Of a DNA stretch of 64,000 nt, positions 49,713 to 58,633 are shown one piece after another. The notes beneath the pieces were generated by a model. It searched no databases. It was not told the DNA's origin and worked only from the letters and a program-made list of their open reading frames with translations. The stretch's first letter is position 1; each line of letters begins with the position of its first letter. The position numbers were made by a program, and so were the translations under genes. The stretch is taken from positions 62,001-126,000 of the forward strand of contig CAVTDW010000005.1 in NCBI GenBank assembly GCA_963733505.1, read 5' to 3'. This DNA comes from JALYXV01 sp963733505 (GTDB lineage: Bacteria > Actinomycetota > Acidimicrobiia > Acidimicrobiales > Palsa-688).

Positions 49713-50285
49713 GTGTCCGAAGTTGAGATCGTCGATGACCTGATCGAACTAGAACGCCTCGCGGAGGACGAACGCGACGAGGAGCGTCGCCGGCGCCTGG
49801 TCGGGGTTGCCGAACGGGTGGCTGCTCGCGACGGGGGAGTGAAGGTGTCTGACGCGGCATCCATCCTCGATGTGTCCGCACCCACGGTTCGGGCGTGGAT
49901 CGACGCCGGTGTGCTGACCACGGTCGCAGGTCGCAGCCCGCTTCGAGTGGCGGTGTCGTCGTTGGCGGCGACCAAGCGGACGGTCGACGCTATCCGACAG
50001 GGCAAAGACGACCGACATCTTCTCGTGGATGTGCTTCGGATACTGCGCGATCGGGCCGTTGTCAAGGAATGGGCCGATCGACCCGAAGATCATCAGGCTC
50101 TCCCCGAGCTGCGCCGTCTGGCAGGCCTCGACCAGTCCGCGCTGCCACCAAGTGAACCCGGTTGGCTCCTGGTATTCGCCGATTTGACCGGGAAGGTAGA
50201 AGTGCTTGACGAATGGCGCGCTGCGCTCGTAGTTGGTGGACTCGAAGTGGTGGAACGCGAAACTGAAGTTCTTGCTGAGCCGTGA
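49713..50285 (+). CDS. Helix-turn-helix DNA-binding protein (excisionase-like)
   Basis: A 190-aa protein from GTG 49713 (frames upstream are not convincing). A helical N-terminus (EIVDDLIELERLAEDERDEE) precedes a MerR/excisionase-like helix-turn-helix: VKVSDAASILDVSAPTVRAW, IDAGVLTTVAG, then SPLRVAVSSLAATKRTVDAI and a helix DDRHLLVDVLRILRDRAVV. Such proteins are often antitoxin-like regulators next to a toxin gene; no toxin follows here. The last ~50 residues are weakly coding and the true end may be earlier, which would agree with loss of a partner gene. Confidence 0.65.
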   Translation: MSEVEIVDDLIELERLAEDERDEERRRRLVGVAERVAARDGGVKVSDAASILDVSAPTVRAWIDAGVLTTVAGRSPLRVAVSSLAATKRTVDAIRQGKDDRHLLVDVLRILRDRAVVKEWADRPEDHQALPELRRLAGLDQSALPPSEPGWLLVFADLTGKVEVLDEWRAALVVGGLEVVERETEVLAEP

Positions 50286-50534
50286 GATCGAGGAGCTGAC
50301 CGCGGTCCAGACGCCCGATGTGGTCATGTAGGCATAGCTCGGGAGCCTCCGAAGCAATAGACGGGATTGGGTCGGGTGCGGCGCGGGAACGCGCCTCGAA
50401 CACAGAGCGAGTACTTATGACTTGTTGCGTAGTGTTCATGCGGCGTTTGCCTTCGTCTCGCCTTGCGGAAAGCTTGCTGGTCGAGAATGGCCACCTTCGA
50501 TCCGGCGAGCGACCGGAAGATGAGGGGGTCGTCG

Positions 50535-52199
50535 ATGTTCCGCATTCCCGCGAAGCTGGTGGTTGCGGCGGGAGCCACGATGGTGCTCGCCACGAGCGCT
50601 GGTTCGGCGATGCCAGCGTCGGCACGTGGACAGACGCGTCGGGCGGCCCAGCATGTGCTGCTGCTTTCGGTCGACGGAATGCACCAGACCGATCTGGCCT
50701 ATTACATCCAGCACCACCGGGGCTCCGCCCTCGACAGATTGGTTGGTAACGGTGCCGAGTTCACCAACGCACAGACTCCCGTGCCGTCGGATTCGTTCCC
50801 CGGCATGGTCGGGCAAGTGACGGGGGGCAACCCCTCATCCACTGGCATCTACTACGACGACTCGTGGAACTCCGCCCTTCTGCCGGCGGGCACCGCCGGA
50901 GACGCATGCGCTGCGGCAAAACCGGGCGTCGAAGTCACCTACTTCGAGCAGTTGGCCAGGGATCCCCACCGCCTCGACTCCGGCCAGGGACTCCCCGGGC
51001 TGCCGGGCAGCATCCTCAAGCTGACCAGCAATCCGGACTCGCTCATCGACACGACTCAACTGCCGGTTGACCCAGCCAGCTGCGAGCCAGTGTTCCCGCA
51101 CTCCTACCTCAGGGTCAACACGGTGTTCGAAGTGGCCCGAACCGCAGGACTGCGGACCGCTTGGTCGGACAAGCACGCCGCCTACGAGATACTGAACGGC
51201 CCGTCCGGCACTGGAGTCCAGGACTTCTTCACGCCCGAAATAAACAGCGATGCGCCCAGCGTGGGGTCCCCGACTGACTGGACCGTCGACAACGCGCTGA
51301 CGATGCAATACGACGGCTACAAGGTTCATGCGGTGATCAACGAGATCAACGGATTAGACCACAGCGGCACCACGCCGGTAGGTACGCCGGCGATCTTCGG
51401 CATGAACTTCCAGACCGTATCGACGGCCGAGAAGCTGCCCCTATCGGGCGGGCAGCCAGGCGGCTATCTGGCGGACGGTGTCACGCCAGGGCCAGTCCTG
51501 TCCAAAGCGCTCGATTTCATCGATGCCCAGGTCGGGGCCATGGTCGACGCCATCAGAGCTCGCCACCTCGAACACGACACGGCCATCATCCTGTCCGCCA
51601 AGCACGGCCAGTCACCCGATACCCCCTCGGCGCTGACCCGCATCCCCGACGGTCCGATCATCGACGCGCTCAACGCCGCCTGGCATGGCGCCCACCCCGC
51701 AAGCGCCGACGCGCTGGTCGCGTTCTCAATCAACGACGATGGAATGCTGATCTGGCTCAATGACCGCTCGCAGTCCGCGGCCGACTTTGCCAAGTCTTTC
51801 CTGCTCAGCCACGGCGGCATGGGCAACGACATCAACGGCGCCCCTAAGGCCTACACGGCGTCTGGCCTGACACAGGTCTTCGCCGGCACAGCGGCGGCCG
51901 ACTATTTCAGGGTCCAGCCCGGCGATGCCCGAGTGCCCGACGTGCTGGGAATCGCGCAATACGGCTCCGTCTACACCGGTAAAACCGGCAAGATTGCCGA
52001 GCATGGCGGGGCCAACCCCCAGGATCGAGATGTCCCATTGGTGGTTTCGGGAGCCCCCGTCGCCAGCCGCGGATCGAGCGGCCGGCTGGTCGAGACAACT
52101 CAGATCGCGCCGACCATCTTGAAGTTGCTCGGCTTAGACCCCAACTTCCTCATGTCCGTCGACATCGAACACACCGATGTATTACCCGTGGGCGGCTGA
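50535..52199 (+). CDS. Secreted type I phosphodiesterase / nucleotide pyrophosphatase-like protein
   Basis: A 554-aa protein from ATG 50535, with GATGAGGGGG just before it. Signal peptide LVVAAGATMVLATSAGSAMP. The alkaline-phosphatase-superfamily core follows: HVLLLSVDGMHQTDL (metal ligand D47), PVPSDSFPGMVGQVTGGNPS (nucleophile Ser in S-D-S-F-P, replacing the usual Thr), IILSAKHGQSPD (His ligand) and AEHGGANPQDRDVPLVV (Asp/His ligands). Homologs hydrolyse phosphodiesters such as nucleotide or phospholipid derivatives outside the membrane. It is monocistronic with a GC-rich hairpin after it. Confidence 0.88.
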   Translation: MFRIPAKLVVAAGATMVLATSAGSAMPASARGQTRRAAQHVLLLSVDGMHQTDLAYYIQHHRGSALDRLVGNGAEFTNAQTPVPSDSFPGMVGQVTGGNPSSTGIYYDDSWNSALLPAGTAGDACAAAKPGVEVTYFEQLARDPHRLDSGQGLPGLPGSILKLTSNPDSLIDTTQLPVDPASCEPVFPHSYLRVNTVFEVARTAGLRTAWSDKHAAYEILNGPSGTGVQDFFTPEINSDAPSVGSPTDWTVDNALTMQYDGYKVHAVINEINGLDHSGTTPVGTPAIFGMNFQTVSTAEKLPLSGGQPGGYLADGVTPGPVLSKALDFIDAQVGAMVDAIRARHLEHDTAIILSAKHGQSPDTPSALTRIPDGPIIDALNAAWHGAHPASADALVAFSINDDGMLIWLNDRSQSAADFAKSFLLSHGGMGNDINGAPKAYTASGLTQVFAGTAAADYFRVQPGDARVPDVLGIAQYGSVYTGKTGKIAEHGGANPQDRDVPLVVSGAPVASRGSSGRLVETTQIAPTILKLLGLDPNFLMSVDIEHTDVLPVGG

Positions 52200-52253
52200 G
52201 CGGGCCGACCATCTGCCGGGGCGCCCATCACTCACTCGGTCCTACCGATGCGA

Positions 52254-52275
52254 GGCCCCCGCGGACCGCGGGGCC
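52254..52275. terminator. GC-rich hairpin between convergent genes
   Basis: GGCCCCCGCGG-A-CCGCGGGGCC pairs over 10-11 bp with one bulged base. No U-run follows on either strand. Placed between the ends of the phosphodiesterase gene (plus) and the small minus gene at 52299, so bidirectional termination is plausible. Confidence 0.45.
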
Positions 52276-52298
52276 GCGCTACCGCGGCGCCCCGCATA

Positions 52299-52490
52299 TC
52301 ATTCGGGGCACACCTCCGCCAGCCAGTCTCGTACCAGGGCGCAGACGTCATCGGGCCGGGAGAGTGTGACGGTTCGCTCGATTCCGGCAGAGACGTCGGT
52401 GGTCAGACGCACTTGAGCGCGAAGGGGCTCCGAGGACCCCGGTTCTACCCAGGCCCGAATAATTAACAGACCATTATGGTCGTCGGCCAT
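52299..52490 (-). CDS. Small protein downstream of the BTAD regulator
   Basis: A 63-aa product from ATG 52490: MADDHNGLLIIRAWVEPG, then SEPLRAQVRLTTDVSAG and a C-terminal helix DDVCALVRDWLAEV. It has a beta-strand-rich core and a short helix. Small proteins of this shape with the I-R-x-W-V-E start occur near BTAD regulators in actinobacteria, but I cannot name the family. It is on the same strand as the BTAD gene, 162 bp downstream. Confidence 0.6.
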   Translation of the reverse strand: MADDHNGLLIIRAWVEPGSSEPLRAQVRLTTDVSAGIERTVTLSRPDDVCALVRDWLAEVCPE

Positions 52491-52652
52491 GCTCCACGTC
52501 CCCGTTCGTGATTCGTCGTGAACTACCCCAGCGCCGTTTCTTCGATCCATCCGGGGGTTTGAGATGAAGCCACGGAACGAAACCGTTGCGCCGACAACAT
52601 CATGTCACGAAGCGCCCTGCCGCCGACAACCGAACCGGCGGCGCCCGAGGCC

Positions 52653-53363
52653 CTACCGCGGTTCCAGCCCCGAAAGCAGCTCGACCAGGCGAGCCGTCGG
52701 CTCGATGTCGAGTTCGGCGCGCAGCAGCACCCGATAGCGCTCGAACTCCCCGACGGCCTCGGACTGGTTCCCCTCCGCCAAGTGGACCCGGATGAGCACG
52801 GCCCGGGCACTCTCTCGCAGGGGTTCGGCTCGTACGGCCGCCAAGGCAACGGAGGCCGCCTCGGCCAAGCGGTCGGCAGCCGTCAGTCGGGCGGCTACCG
52901 CCTCCAACGCGTGCATACGAAGTTGATGCCAATCCTCGGCCGCGATCACCGCCCAGTCGTCGTACCACCCAGGCAGGAGGTCATCGGAGAGGGCTGACAC
53001 CGCCAAGGAGCTGATGTCTTCGTCGGTGCGCACATCGACGCGCTCGATGAGACGATGCGCCAAATCCTGGGAGTAGTGAACATCGACAGCAACGCCTTCG
53101 TCTAACCCGAGGTCATGCGCCGTGACTACGATGGCCCGACGGGCGGAATCGTCGAGTCGAGAAATGGCCGAGCGAAGGCTGGCGCCAGCCTGCTCGTCGG
53201 ATGATTCAGGCCAGAGTGTGCCTGCGACTTGATGGCGGGTCATCTGACGGTCACGCACGGCCAGAAATGCCAGAAGCCGTTGCGAACCGGCTGTCATGCC
53301 CAGCAGAGCCTCGCCTCCTACGGAGAAGACAAATCCACCGAGCAACGCCAGTTCGCGCGTCAT
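52653..53363 (-). CDS. BTAD/SARP-type transcriptional regulator
   Basis: A 236-aa regulator with an OmpR-like winged helix (LLGGFVFSVGGEALL, QRLLAFLAVRDRQMTRHQVA, LWPESSDEQAGASLRSAISR) and a C-terminal BTAD domain (LLPGWYDDWAVIAAEDWHQL, AAVRAEPLRESARAVLIRVH, LAEGNQSEAVGEFERYRVLL). SARP-type proteins activate nearby promoters by binding direct repeats. It is intact, unlike the two BTAD fragments at 33 kb, which are closely related to it. The likely targets are not obvious. Confidence 0.9.
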   Translation of the reverse strand: MTRELALLGGFVFSVGGEALLGMTAGSQRLLAFLAVRDRQMTRHQVAGTLWPESSDEQAGASLRSAISRLDDSARRAIVVTAHDLGLDEGVAVDVHYSQDLAHRLIERVDVRTDEDISSLAVSALSDDLLPGWYDDWAVIAAEDWHQLRMHALEAVAARLTAADRLAEAASVALAAVRAEPLRESARAVLIRVHLAEGNQSEAVGEFERYRVLLRAELDIEPTARLVELLSGLEPR

Positions 53364-53490
53364 TTATACCCTTATACGCAAATTCCGTCCGACCGGAGAT
53401 ACAGACCCAATTTCTCGAAAATGCCATAAATACGACATGATCAGGGCGTCCTCTGTCGGTATTCGCTCCACTAAAGAAGCGACACGCCCG

Positions 53491-53613
53491 TTAGATATCG
53501 GTGTCGTACTCCCGGACGACGGTTCGGCGTCCCCGTGAACGGTAATAGCGGGGGCCGCCGATGCCGCCCAGCAGCAGGACGACCAACAACACGATGAGCA
53601 GGATAGTCAGCAT
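53491..53613 (-). CDS. Small hydrophobic membrane protein (DUF3309-like)
   Basis: A 40-aa product: MLTILLIVLLVVLLLGGIGG followed by a basic tail PRYYRSRGRRTVVREYDTDI. One transmembrane helix, then a Gly-rich turn and a charged cytoplasmic or periplasmic tail. Similar tiny proteins (DUF3309-type) are widespread and of unknown function. It lies upstream of the BTAD gene on the same strand, 127 bp away. Confidence 0.6.
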   Translation of the reverse strand: MLTILLIVLLVVLLLGGIGGPRYYRSRGRRTVVREYDTDI

Positions 53614-53687
53614 GATCGTGTTGTTACCCGGTTCCCTCGAAGTCGAATCACCGAGTGAATCGGTCGCAGTCGATAGTGTCGCCAGTC

Positions 53688-54506
53688 GTGAGGCGCCACG
53701 ACACCTGGACGGACATCCTGGCGGAACCCGTTACCCTACGGTCGGGTGCCGCTGCGGTGTATCCGGAAGTTCCGGCCACTCGTGGGTTGCGAGTTGGTCA
53801 CAAGGGCAGTGGGTTCCGTGGCGCGGTCGCCCGCGAGGAGCGCGATGGGGTCGTTCTGAGGGGCGCGACTGGGCTGGAGCGCGTCTTCCGGATGACTCCG
53901 GGGGCTTTCGTCATCGAGGGCAAATCGGTCACGTTGGTCACCCCGAAGAGCACCCCCCAGAGCACGCTGGCGGTAACCGCGTCGGGATCAGTCGCCGTTG
54001 CCGCCGGGTCGGCCCGTGTGGCTCGGGCGAGTCGGATCCTTGTGGAAGGCGTCCACGATGCCGCGCTGGTGGAGCGGGTGTGGGGCGACGACCTTCGGCT
54101 CGAAGGGGTGGTCGTCGAACGGCTCGACGGTCTCTCCCATTTGGGTGCGTTCGTGGCCGGTTTCGGCCCCGGACGCAATCGACGCCTTGGCGTGCTGGTC
54201 GACCACCTCGTGCCCGGCACCAAGGAGGCCCGATTGGCCGCCCAGGTTGACCATGCCGACATTCTGGTCACCGGAACGCCCTTCGTCGATGTATGGCAGG
54301 CGGTCAAGCCGTCGGTGGTCGGTATTGCCCGATGGCCTCAGGTACCGCGGGACATCGACTGGAAAGTCGGCGTGTGCCAACAGTTGGGTGTCGGCGATCC
54401 GCTACTGATGTGGCGCCGGATTCTCGGATCCGTACGCTCCTACGCCGATCTCGAGCCCGAACTTGTCGGAGCGGTCGAACAGCTCATCGATTTTGTCACT
54501 GCATGA
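53688..54506 (+). CDS. DUF3097 family protein (TOPRIM-like)
   Basis: A 272-aa protein of the actinobacterial DUF3097 family, recognised by GFRGAVAREERDGVVLRGA, ARVARASRILVEGVHDAALV, ERVWGDDLRLEGVVVERLDG, RRLGVLVDHLVPGTKEARLA, VTGTPFVDVWQAVKPSVVGI and LGSVRSYADLEPELVGAVEQ. The VEG...D-x-x-L-V-E and VDHLVPGTKE segments look TOPRIM-like and suggest nucleic-acid or nucleotide chemistry, but no function is established. GTG 53688 is chosen as a possible leaderless start behind a GATAGTGT -10-like element; GTG 53655 or 53676 are alternatives. Confidence 0.85.
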   Translation: MRRHDTWTDILAEPVTLRSGAAAVYPEVPATRGLRVGHKGSGFRGAVAREERDGVVLRGATGLERVFRMTPGAFVIEGKSVTLVTPKSTPQSTLAVTASGSVAVAAGSARVARASRILVEGVHDAALVERVWGDDLRLEGVVVERLDGLSHLGAFVAGFGPGRNRRLGVLVDHLVPGTKEARLAAQVDHADILVTGTPFVDVWQAVKPSVVGIARWPQVPRDIDWKVGVCQQLGVGDPLLMWRRILGSVRSYADLEPELVGAVEQLIDFVTA

Positions 54507-55251
54507 CAACCGTCTGGCCGGCCTCGACTTGGCCGCCGTGTAGCACCGAAGCGAGTACGCCCAGATTGGACCGGTGTTTTGCATTGATATGGCGGAGAAT
54601 ATCGAGTTGGCGTTCGGTGCCGCCGGGCTGAGGCCTGGTGGTCATCACGCATCGGCCGCAAGGCTTCTCGACCTGAAGCTCGACTTCTCCAGCTGTCAGG
54701 TGGCGGCCAATCCAGTCTTGTTCGACCGGGGAGTCGCCCTCGACTTCGATAAGAAGATTTGGTCGAAAACGGGCCACCTCCCACTGAAGATCCGGTCGTT
54801 CAGAGACCATGGCGCGAATACTCGCAGTGGTCAACAGGTGTACCGGTGCACTGTCGACGAACGAGCCGTATGGCCCCTCCCACCGGACGCGCTCGGAACC
54901 GTCATCCTCGAAGTCCGAGGGCCTTTCGAATGTCGCCCGGCCGGTGGATGTCACCTCGACCAGCCGGACCGGACGGCCCAGCCAGCCACTCAGCGCCCTG
55001 TCGACGCTGGGTCCGCTCCCCAACGCGGTCTCTCCGGTGGGAAGACGGATGGTCAGGGTCACGCCGGCGAGCATCGCTCGGGCCAGCAGCAGCCGGGCGT
55101 CGTTCTTGGCCGAGACGATCGTGCCCGACGTGAGATCGAGCACACCGAAGCGACGATCCCCGTCAACTCCGCGGCCGTTGAGCGCAAGGGTGGCCTGGCG
55201 TTCACCGATCATGGACTTGACCGGGTAGCGCCACAGCCCGCCGACCTTCAT
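54496..55251 (-). CDS. MOSC domain protein (YcbX/mARC-like)
   Basis: A 251-aa protein with the N-terminal MOSC beta-barrel (VGGLWRYPVKSMIGERQATL, GVDGDRRFGVLD) and the MOSC catalytic domain (RFRPNLLIEVEG, EKPCGRCVMTT with C198 and C201). MOSC proteins bind molybdenum cofactor and carry out sulfur transfer or N-reduction; the conserved Cys holds the cofactor. The start overlaps the LLM gene (4 bp), so the two form one operon. Its 3' end overlaps the convergent DUF3097 gene by 11 bp. Confidence 0.9.
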   Translation of the reverse strand: MKVGGLWRYPVKSMIGERQATLALNGRGVDGDRRFGVLDLTSGTIVSAKNDARLLLARAMLAGVTLTIRLPTGETALGSGPSVDRALSGWLGRPVRLVEVTSTGRATFERPSDFEDDGSERVRWEGPYGSFVDSAPVHLLTTASIRAMVSERPDLQWEVARFRPNLLIEVEGDSPVEQDWIGRHLTAGEVELQVEKPCGRCVMTTRPQPGGTERQLDILRHINAKHRSNLGVLASVLHGGQVEAGQTVVMQ

Positions 55252-56312
55252 GTCGTGGCGCCCGGCGCGTCCGTGGCGCCCGGGGCGCGGGTGGCGCTCG
55301 TGCCGCCCCATGCGCCCGCCAGCAGCTCGAGGCTGCGGAGCCTGGTGGCGAGGCTGTACGCGATGGTGCTGACCATGATCTCGTCGGCGGCCGCGGCCGC
55401 GACCAGATCGTCCAGTTGGGCGACCGCATGGTCCGGTGATCCGAGGATTCGACGCGAAGGCATGGCCCGCGCCGCCGCCAGACTGGGATGTGCGGCGGCC
55501 ATCTCGGGCGAGCGCAAGGGAGAGAAGCGTCCGGTCCGGATCTCGTACACCATCAGTCGACCCGGTCCTGCCTCCCAATCGGCGTCGGCCTCGGTCGGTG
55601 CCACCAGGACATTCGCCGTCACGATGACGTACGGTTCGGCGCGCACCGGAGACGGTCGGAAGGACTGTCGGTACAGGTCGAGCGCCTCGAGCGTGCCCCC
55701 CATGTCGAAGTGGTGGGCAAAGGCATAAGGCAGACCGAGGATGCCGGCGAGCTGGGCGCTGTAGCCGCTCGACCCGAGCAGCAGGATCTGGGGTGACGAT
55801 GTCGCTGCCGGGGTGGCGGCGAAGTGCTCCCACAGGCCACCCTCGCCCCGGACATCGCCCAACAGACCCATCAGGTCGAGAAGATCGCGGGGGTAGTCCT
55901 CCTCGCCGAACGCCCCCCCGTGCGCCGATCCTCGTAGTGCCGCCATGGTCGCCTGGTCGGATCCGGGAGCGCGACCGAGGCCCAAGTCGATGCGCCCTGG
56001 GTGAAGCGCTTCAAGCGCCGCGATGTGTTCTGCCACGATCAGGGGCGTGTGGTTGGGCAACATGATGCCGCCTGAGCCAATACGGATACGTTGGGTGCGC
56101 GCCGCCAGATGCGCCATCAGTACGGGCGGTGTCGTGCTGGCGACCGAAACCATGTTGTGGTGCTCGGCCACCCAGAACCGGTGGTAGCCGAGGCGTTCGG
56201 CGCCTTGGGCCAGCGTCGTGGTGGCGGCCAGCGCGTCCGCCGTCGAACCCCCGACATTGACGATGGCCAGGTCGAGGACCGACAGCGGCGGTCTATCAGA
56301 ATTCGAAATCAC
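55248..56312 (-). CDS. LLM class flavin-dependent oxidoreductase (MsnO8-like)
   Basis: A 354-aa luciferase-like monooxygenase from GTG 56312. Family features: SVLDLAIVNVGGSTADALAA, GYHRFWVAEHHNM, IRIGSGGIMLPNHTPLIVAE, LHPGRIDLGLGRAPG and LPYAFAHHF. It binds F420 or FMN and oxidises an unknown small substrate. Co-transcribed with the MOSC gene, possibly in xenobiotic or N-oxide metabolism (inference). The last ~20 residues are an Ala/Pro/Thr tail. Confidence 0.92.
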   Translation of the reverse strand: MISNSDRPPLSVLDLAIVNVGGSTADALAATTTLAQGAERLGYHRFWVAEHHNMVSVASTTPPVLMAHLAARTQRIRIGSGGIMLPNHTPLIVAEHIAALEALHPGRIDLGLGRAPGSDQATMAALRGSAHGGAFGEEDYPRDLLDLMGLLGDVRGEGGLWEHFAATPAATSSPQILLLGSSGYSAQLAGILGLPYAFAHHFDMGGTLEALDLYRQSFRPSPVRAEPYVIVTANVLVAPTEADADWEAGPGRLMVYEIRTGRFSPLRSPEMAAAHPSLAAARAMPSRRILGSPDHAVAQLDDLVAAAAADEIMVSTIAYSLATRLRSLELLAGAWGGTSATRAPGATDAPGATT

Positions 56313-56428
56313 GTGAGGTTCAACCCCGGTCCCGGTCGGAGCGCTTCCCGGGGGCGTGCCGAGGTGCCGCAGCAGGGCCCAACCGGGGCGTCACGATAGT
56401 TATCGACCGGGCTGGGTACACCGCCATA

Positions 56429-57418
56429 GTGACGCAGAGCGAGCAGCGGCGGGGAGTCCGCGGCGATGTCCAGCAACTACTGGGCTTCCTTCGGCGGTTG
56501 GAGAAGGATCTGCCCCAGGAGCCACTTCCGCCTCCGCTGCCGCCGGCCCGGATCGTCAGCGTCGACAACCGCGGCGAGATGTTCGTTCGTGAGCAGAAGG
56601 GACCCCCGGGCGCCATCACCGTGGTCCTGGTGCACGGATGGGCGCTCAGCGCCGACCTCAACTGGTTCCCCGGCAGCTATGAGGTCGCGGCCCGCTACGG
56701 GAATGTCCTTGCCCCCGATGTCCGGGGCCATGGGCGTGGCCTGCGCAGCGAGAAGGAGTTCACGCTCGAGGCGGCGGCCGACGACATCGCGGCGCTGATC
56801 GGCGCTGTCGGCGCCGCGCCTGCGGTGATCGTGGGGTACTCGATGGGTGGTTCACTCGCCATGCTGTGCGCCGCCCGCCACCCCGACGTCGTCGCCGGAC
56901 TGGTCCTGGCGTCGACCGGCTTGCAGTGGCGGGCCACGTGGTGGGAGCGAGTGATGTGGGCGTCAATGGCGGTCGTCGAGTACGGCCTGCGCTTTGGCGC
57001 TCCCAAGGGTCTCACGGCGCGGTATCTGCGCAGCGCGGTCGAGCAATCGCCCGACCTGCAGCGCTACCAGGGCTGGGTCAAGGCCGAGGTGCGCCGGGGA
57101 GACCCGTCCGACATCGGCCACGCCGGGAAGGCGCTGGCCAACTTCGACGCTCGCGAGTTGGCCCGGCAGATCGACGTTCCTACCGCGGTGATCGTGACCT
57201 GCTCGGACCGGCTCATCCGCAGCGATCGTCAGCGGGAACTCGCCATTGCCACCGGTGCCTCCGTCATCGAGATCGACGGCGCCCACAACGCCTGGCTGGT
57301 TCGCCCCCGGGAGTTTGCCTCCGCCATCGGTGAGGGCCTCGAACGCGTGCTGTCCGATGCCGCGCGACACAGGTCCGAGTGGGTGTCCGGCTCGAGTGCC
57401 GTCTCCCCGCTGATATAG
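56429..57418 (+). CDS. Alpha/beta hydrolase
   Basis: A 329-aa serine hydrolase from GTG 56429: VVLVHGWALSADLNWFPGSY (oxyanion region), APDVRGHGRG, the nucleophile elbow GYSMGG with S138, and IDGAHNAWLVRPREF supplying the catalytic His (~291). Cap helices around YGLRFGAPKGLTARYL. Generic esterase or lipase; the substrate is not evident. Divergent from the LLM gene with a ~116-bp shared region. Confidence 0.92.
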   Translation: MTQSEQRRGVRGDVQQLLGFLRRLEKDLPQEPLPPPLPPARIVSVDNRGEMFVREQKGPPGAITVVLVHGWALSADLNWFPGSYEVAARYGNVLAPDVRGHGRGLRSEKEFTLEAAADDIAALIGAVGAAPAVIVGYSMGGSLAMLCAARHPDVVAGLVLASTGLQWRATWWERVMWASMAVVEYGLRFGAPKGLTARYLRSAVEQSPDLQRYQGWVKAEVRRGDPSDIGHAGKALANFDARELARQIDVPTAVIVTCSDRLIRSDRQRELAIATGASVIEIDGAHNAWLVRPREFASAIGEGLERVLSDAARHRSEWVSGSSAVSPLI

Positions 57419-57589
57419 GGACTTCCTTCAGCCGGCTACGACTGCGGTATAGGGACAGACCGATGGTGGTGGTTGAAGCAATCTCCGTGGCACTCTCTGA
57501 GCATTCTCTGAGGTTTGTCGGAGGCTGAGCGGAGACGGCTGGGACAGCGTATAACGTCGCGCCGAAAATGGAGGGAGACGACTGATGGG

Positions 57590-58321
57590 ATGTCTCGAGT
57601 GACTGGAACGAAGTGGTTCCGTTGGGCCCTCGCCGCCGGTGTGGCGGTGGTCGTCGTCGTGGTCGGGGGCCTCGTGGTGATCCACCTCGTGCAAGGCAAG
57701 TCCGCGGCTCCCCTCACGCTGCCGAGCGTGACCACCACCCCGACCGTCGCCGGTAGCAGTGGTGACACCTCGTCGACCAGCTCGTCTTCCGGTCCGGTCG
57801 AGATCGACGGCTCATGGAAGGTGAGCAGCGGATCGACCGCTGGGTATCGGGTGAAAGAAACGCTCTTTGGCCAGTCCAACACCGCAACGGGACGTACATC
57901 GGCCGTGACCGGCAACATCACGATTGCCGGGTCGACCGTGTCCACCGGGACTTTTAGCGTCGACCTCACGAAGGTGACCAGTGACCGGTCACAACGAGAC
58001 GGTCAGTTCCAGGGCCGGATCATGGATACGGCCAGTTTCCCGACGGCCAAGTTCGCGTTGACCCAGCCGATCCAACTGAGCAGCGTACCTGCGAACGGCG
58101 TTCAGGTGACAGCGCAGGCAACGGGCGACCTGACGCTGCACGGCGTCACCAAGTCCGTGACGTTCCCGCTCACCGCGCAACGCAACGGCTCAGTCATCCA
58201 GGTCCTGGGGACGATCCCGATCACCTTTGCCGACTGGAACATCTCGAATCCGAGCGGCGGTCCTGCGACGACCGCAGACAACGGGAGCCTTGAGTTTCAG
58301 CTCAACTTCGCGCACGCCTGA
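57590..58321 (+). CDS. Membrane-anchored YceI family protein
   Basis: A ~243-aa protein from ATG 57590 (GGAGGGAG lies 12 bp before). A basic N-terminus and one transmembrane helix (ALAAGVAVVVVVVGGLVVI), a Ser/Thr linker (residues ~45-70), then a complete YceI lipocalin-like barrel: GSWKVSSGSTAGYRVKETL, GTFSVDLTKVTSDRSQRDGQ, TASFPTAKFALTQPI and GDLTLHGVTKSVTFPL. YceI proteins bind long polyprenoids in the extracytoplasmic space. A second, soluble YceI-like domain is at 10.8 kb. Confidence 0.9.
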   Translation: MSRVTGTKWFRWALAAGVAVVVVVVGGLVVIHLVQGKSAAPLTLPSVTTTPTVAGSSGDTSSTSSSSGPVEIDGSWKVSSGSTAGYRVKETLFGQSNTATGRTSAVTGNITIAGSTVSTGTFSVDLTKVTSDRSQRDGQFQGRIMDTASFPTAKFALTQPIQLSSVPANGVQVTAQATGDLTLHGVTKSVTFPLTAQRNGSVIQVLGTIPITFADWNISNPSGGPATTADNGSLEFQLNFAHA

Positions 58322-58633
58322 CCACTTGGCGCTCGTGCGCCTGTTGGGGCGTCACGCAGAGTGCGATACATTGTCAATAGGCGCTTGGCGATTATGTCGC
58401 ATTTATCACTTTTCTTTTCAAGGGCTTAACGGTTTCTGCCGATAGTCGCGCAGGCGTTTACCCAGGGCATTCCCAGGGAACGCCAAGACGGAACGTGTGT
58501 ACTCGGCGATATGGACCCACTCGGTGTCCGGTCAAACAAAAGTCCAGAGAGGAAGTCTCGATGCGGCGTCGACGGCGGCACCTCTCCCCGTTCGCGCGCC
58601 GTGCCTTCTCGGCGACGCCTTGACGCCGGTGCC
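58322..58633. other. 312-bp gap with an AT-rich patch
   Basis: No gene is supported. An AT-rich patch contains a possible promoter, TTGTCA (58371-58376) and TATGTC (58393-58398) 16 bp apart, for the SGNH gene. The frame that extends the SGNH gene upstream to 58511 is Arg/Ser-rich and is not believed. Confidence 0.35.

Noticed and set aside
49749..50357. Minus-strand 202-codon frame opposite the HTH gene
   Set aside because: Parts look protein-like, but the plus strand has a recognisable HTH and the minus frame has no domain and ends Arg-rich.
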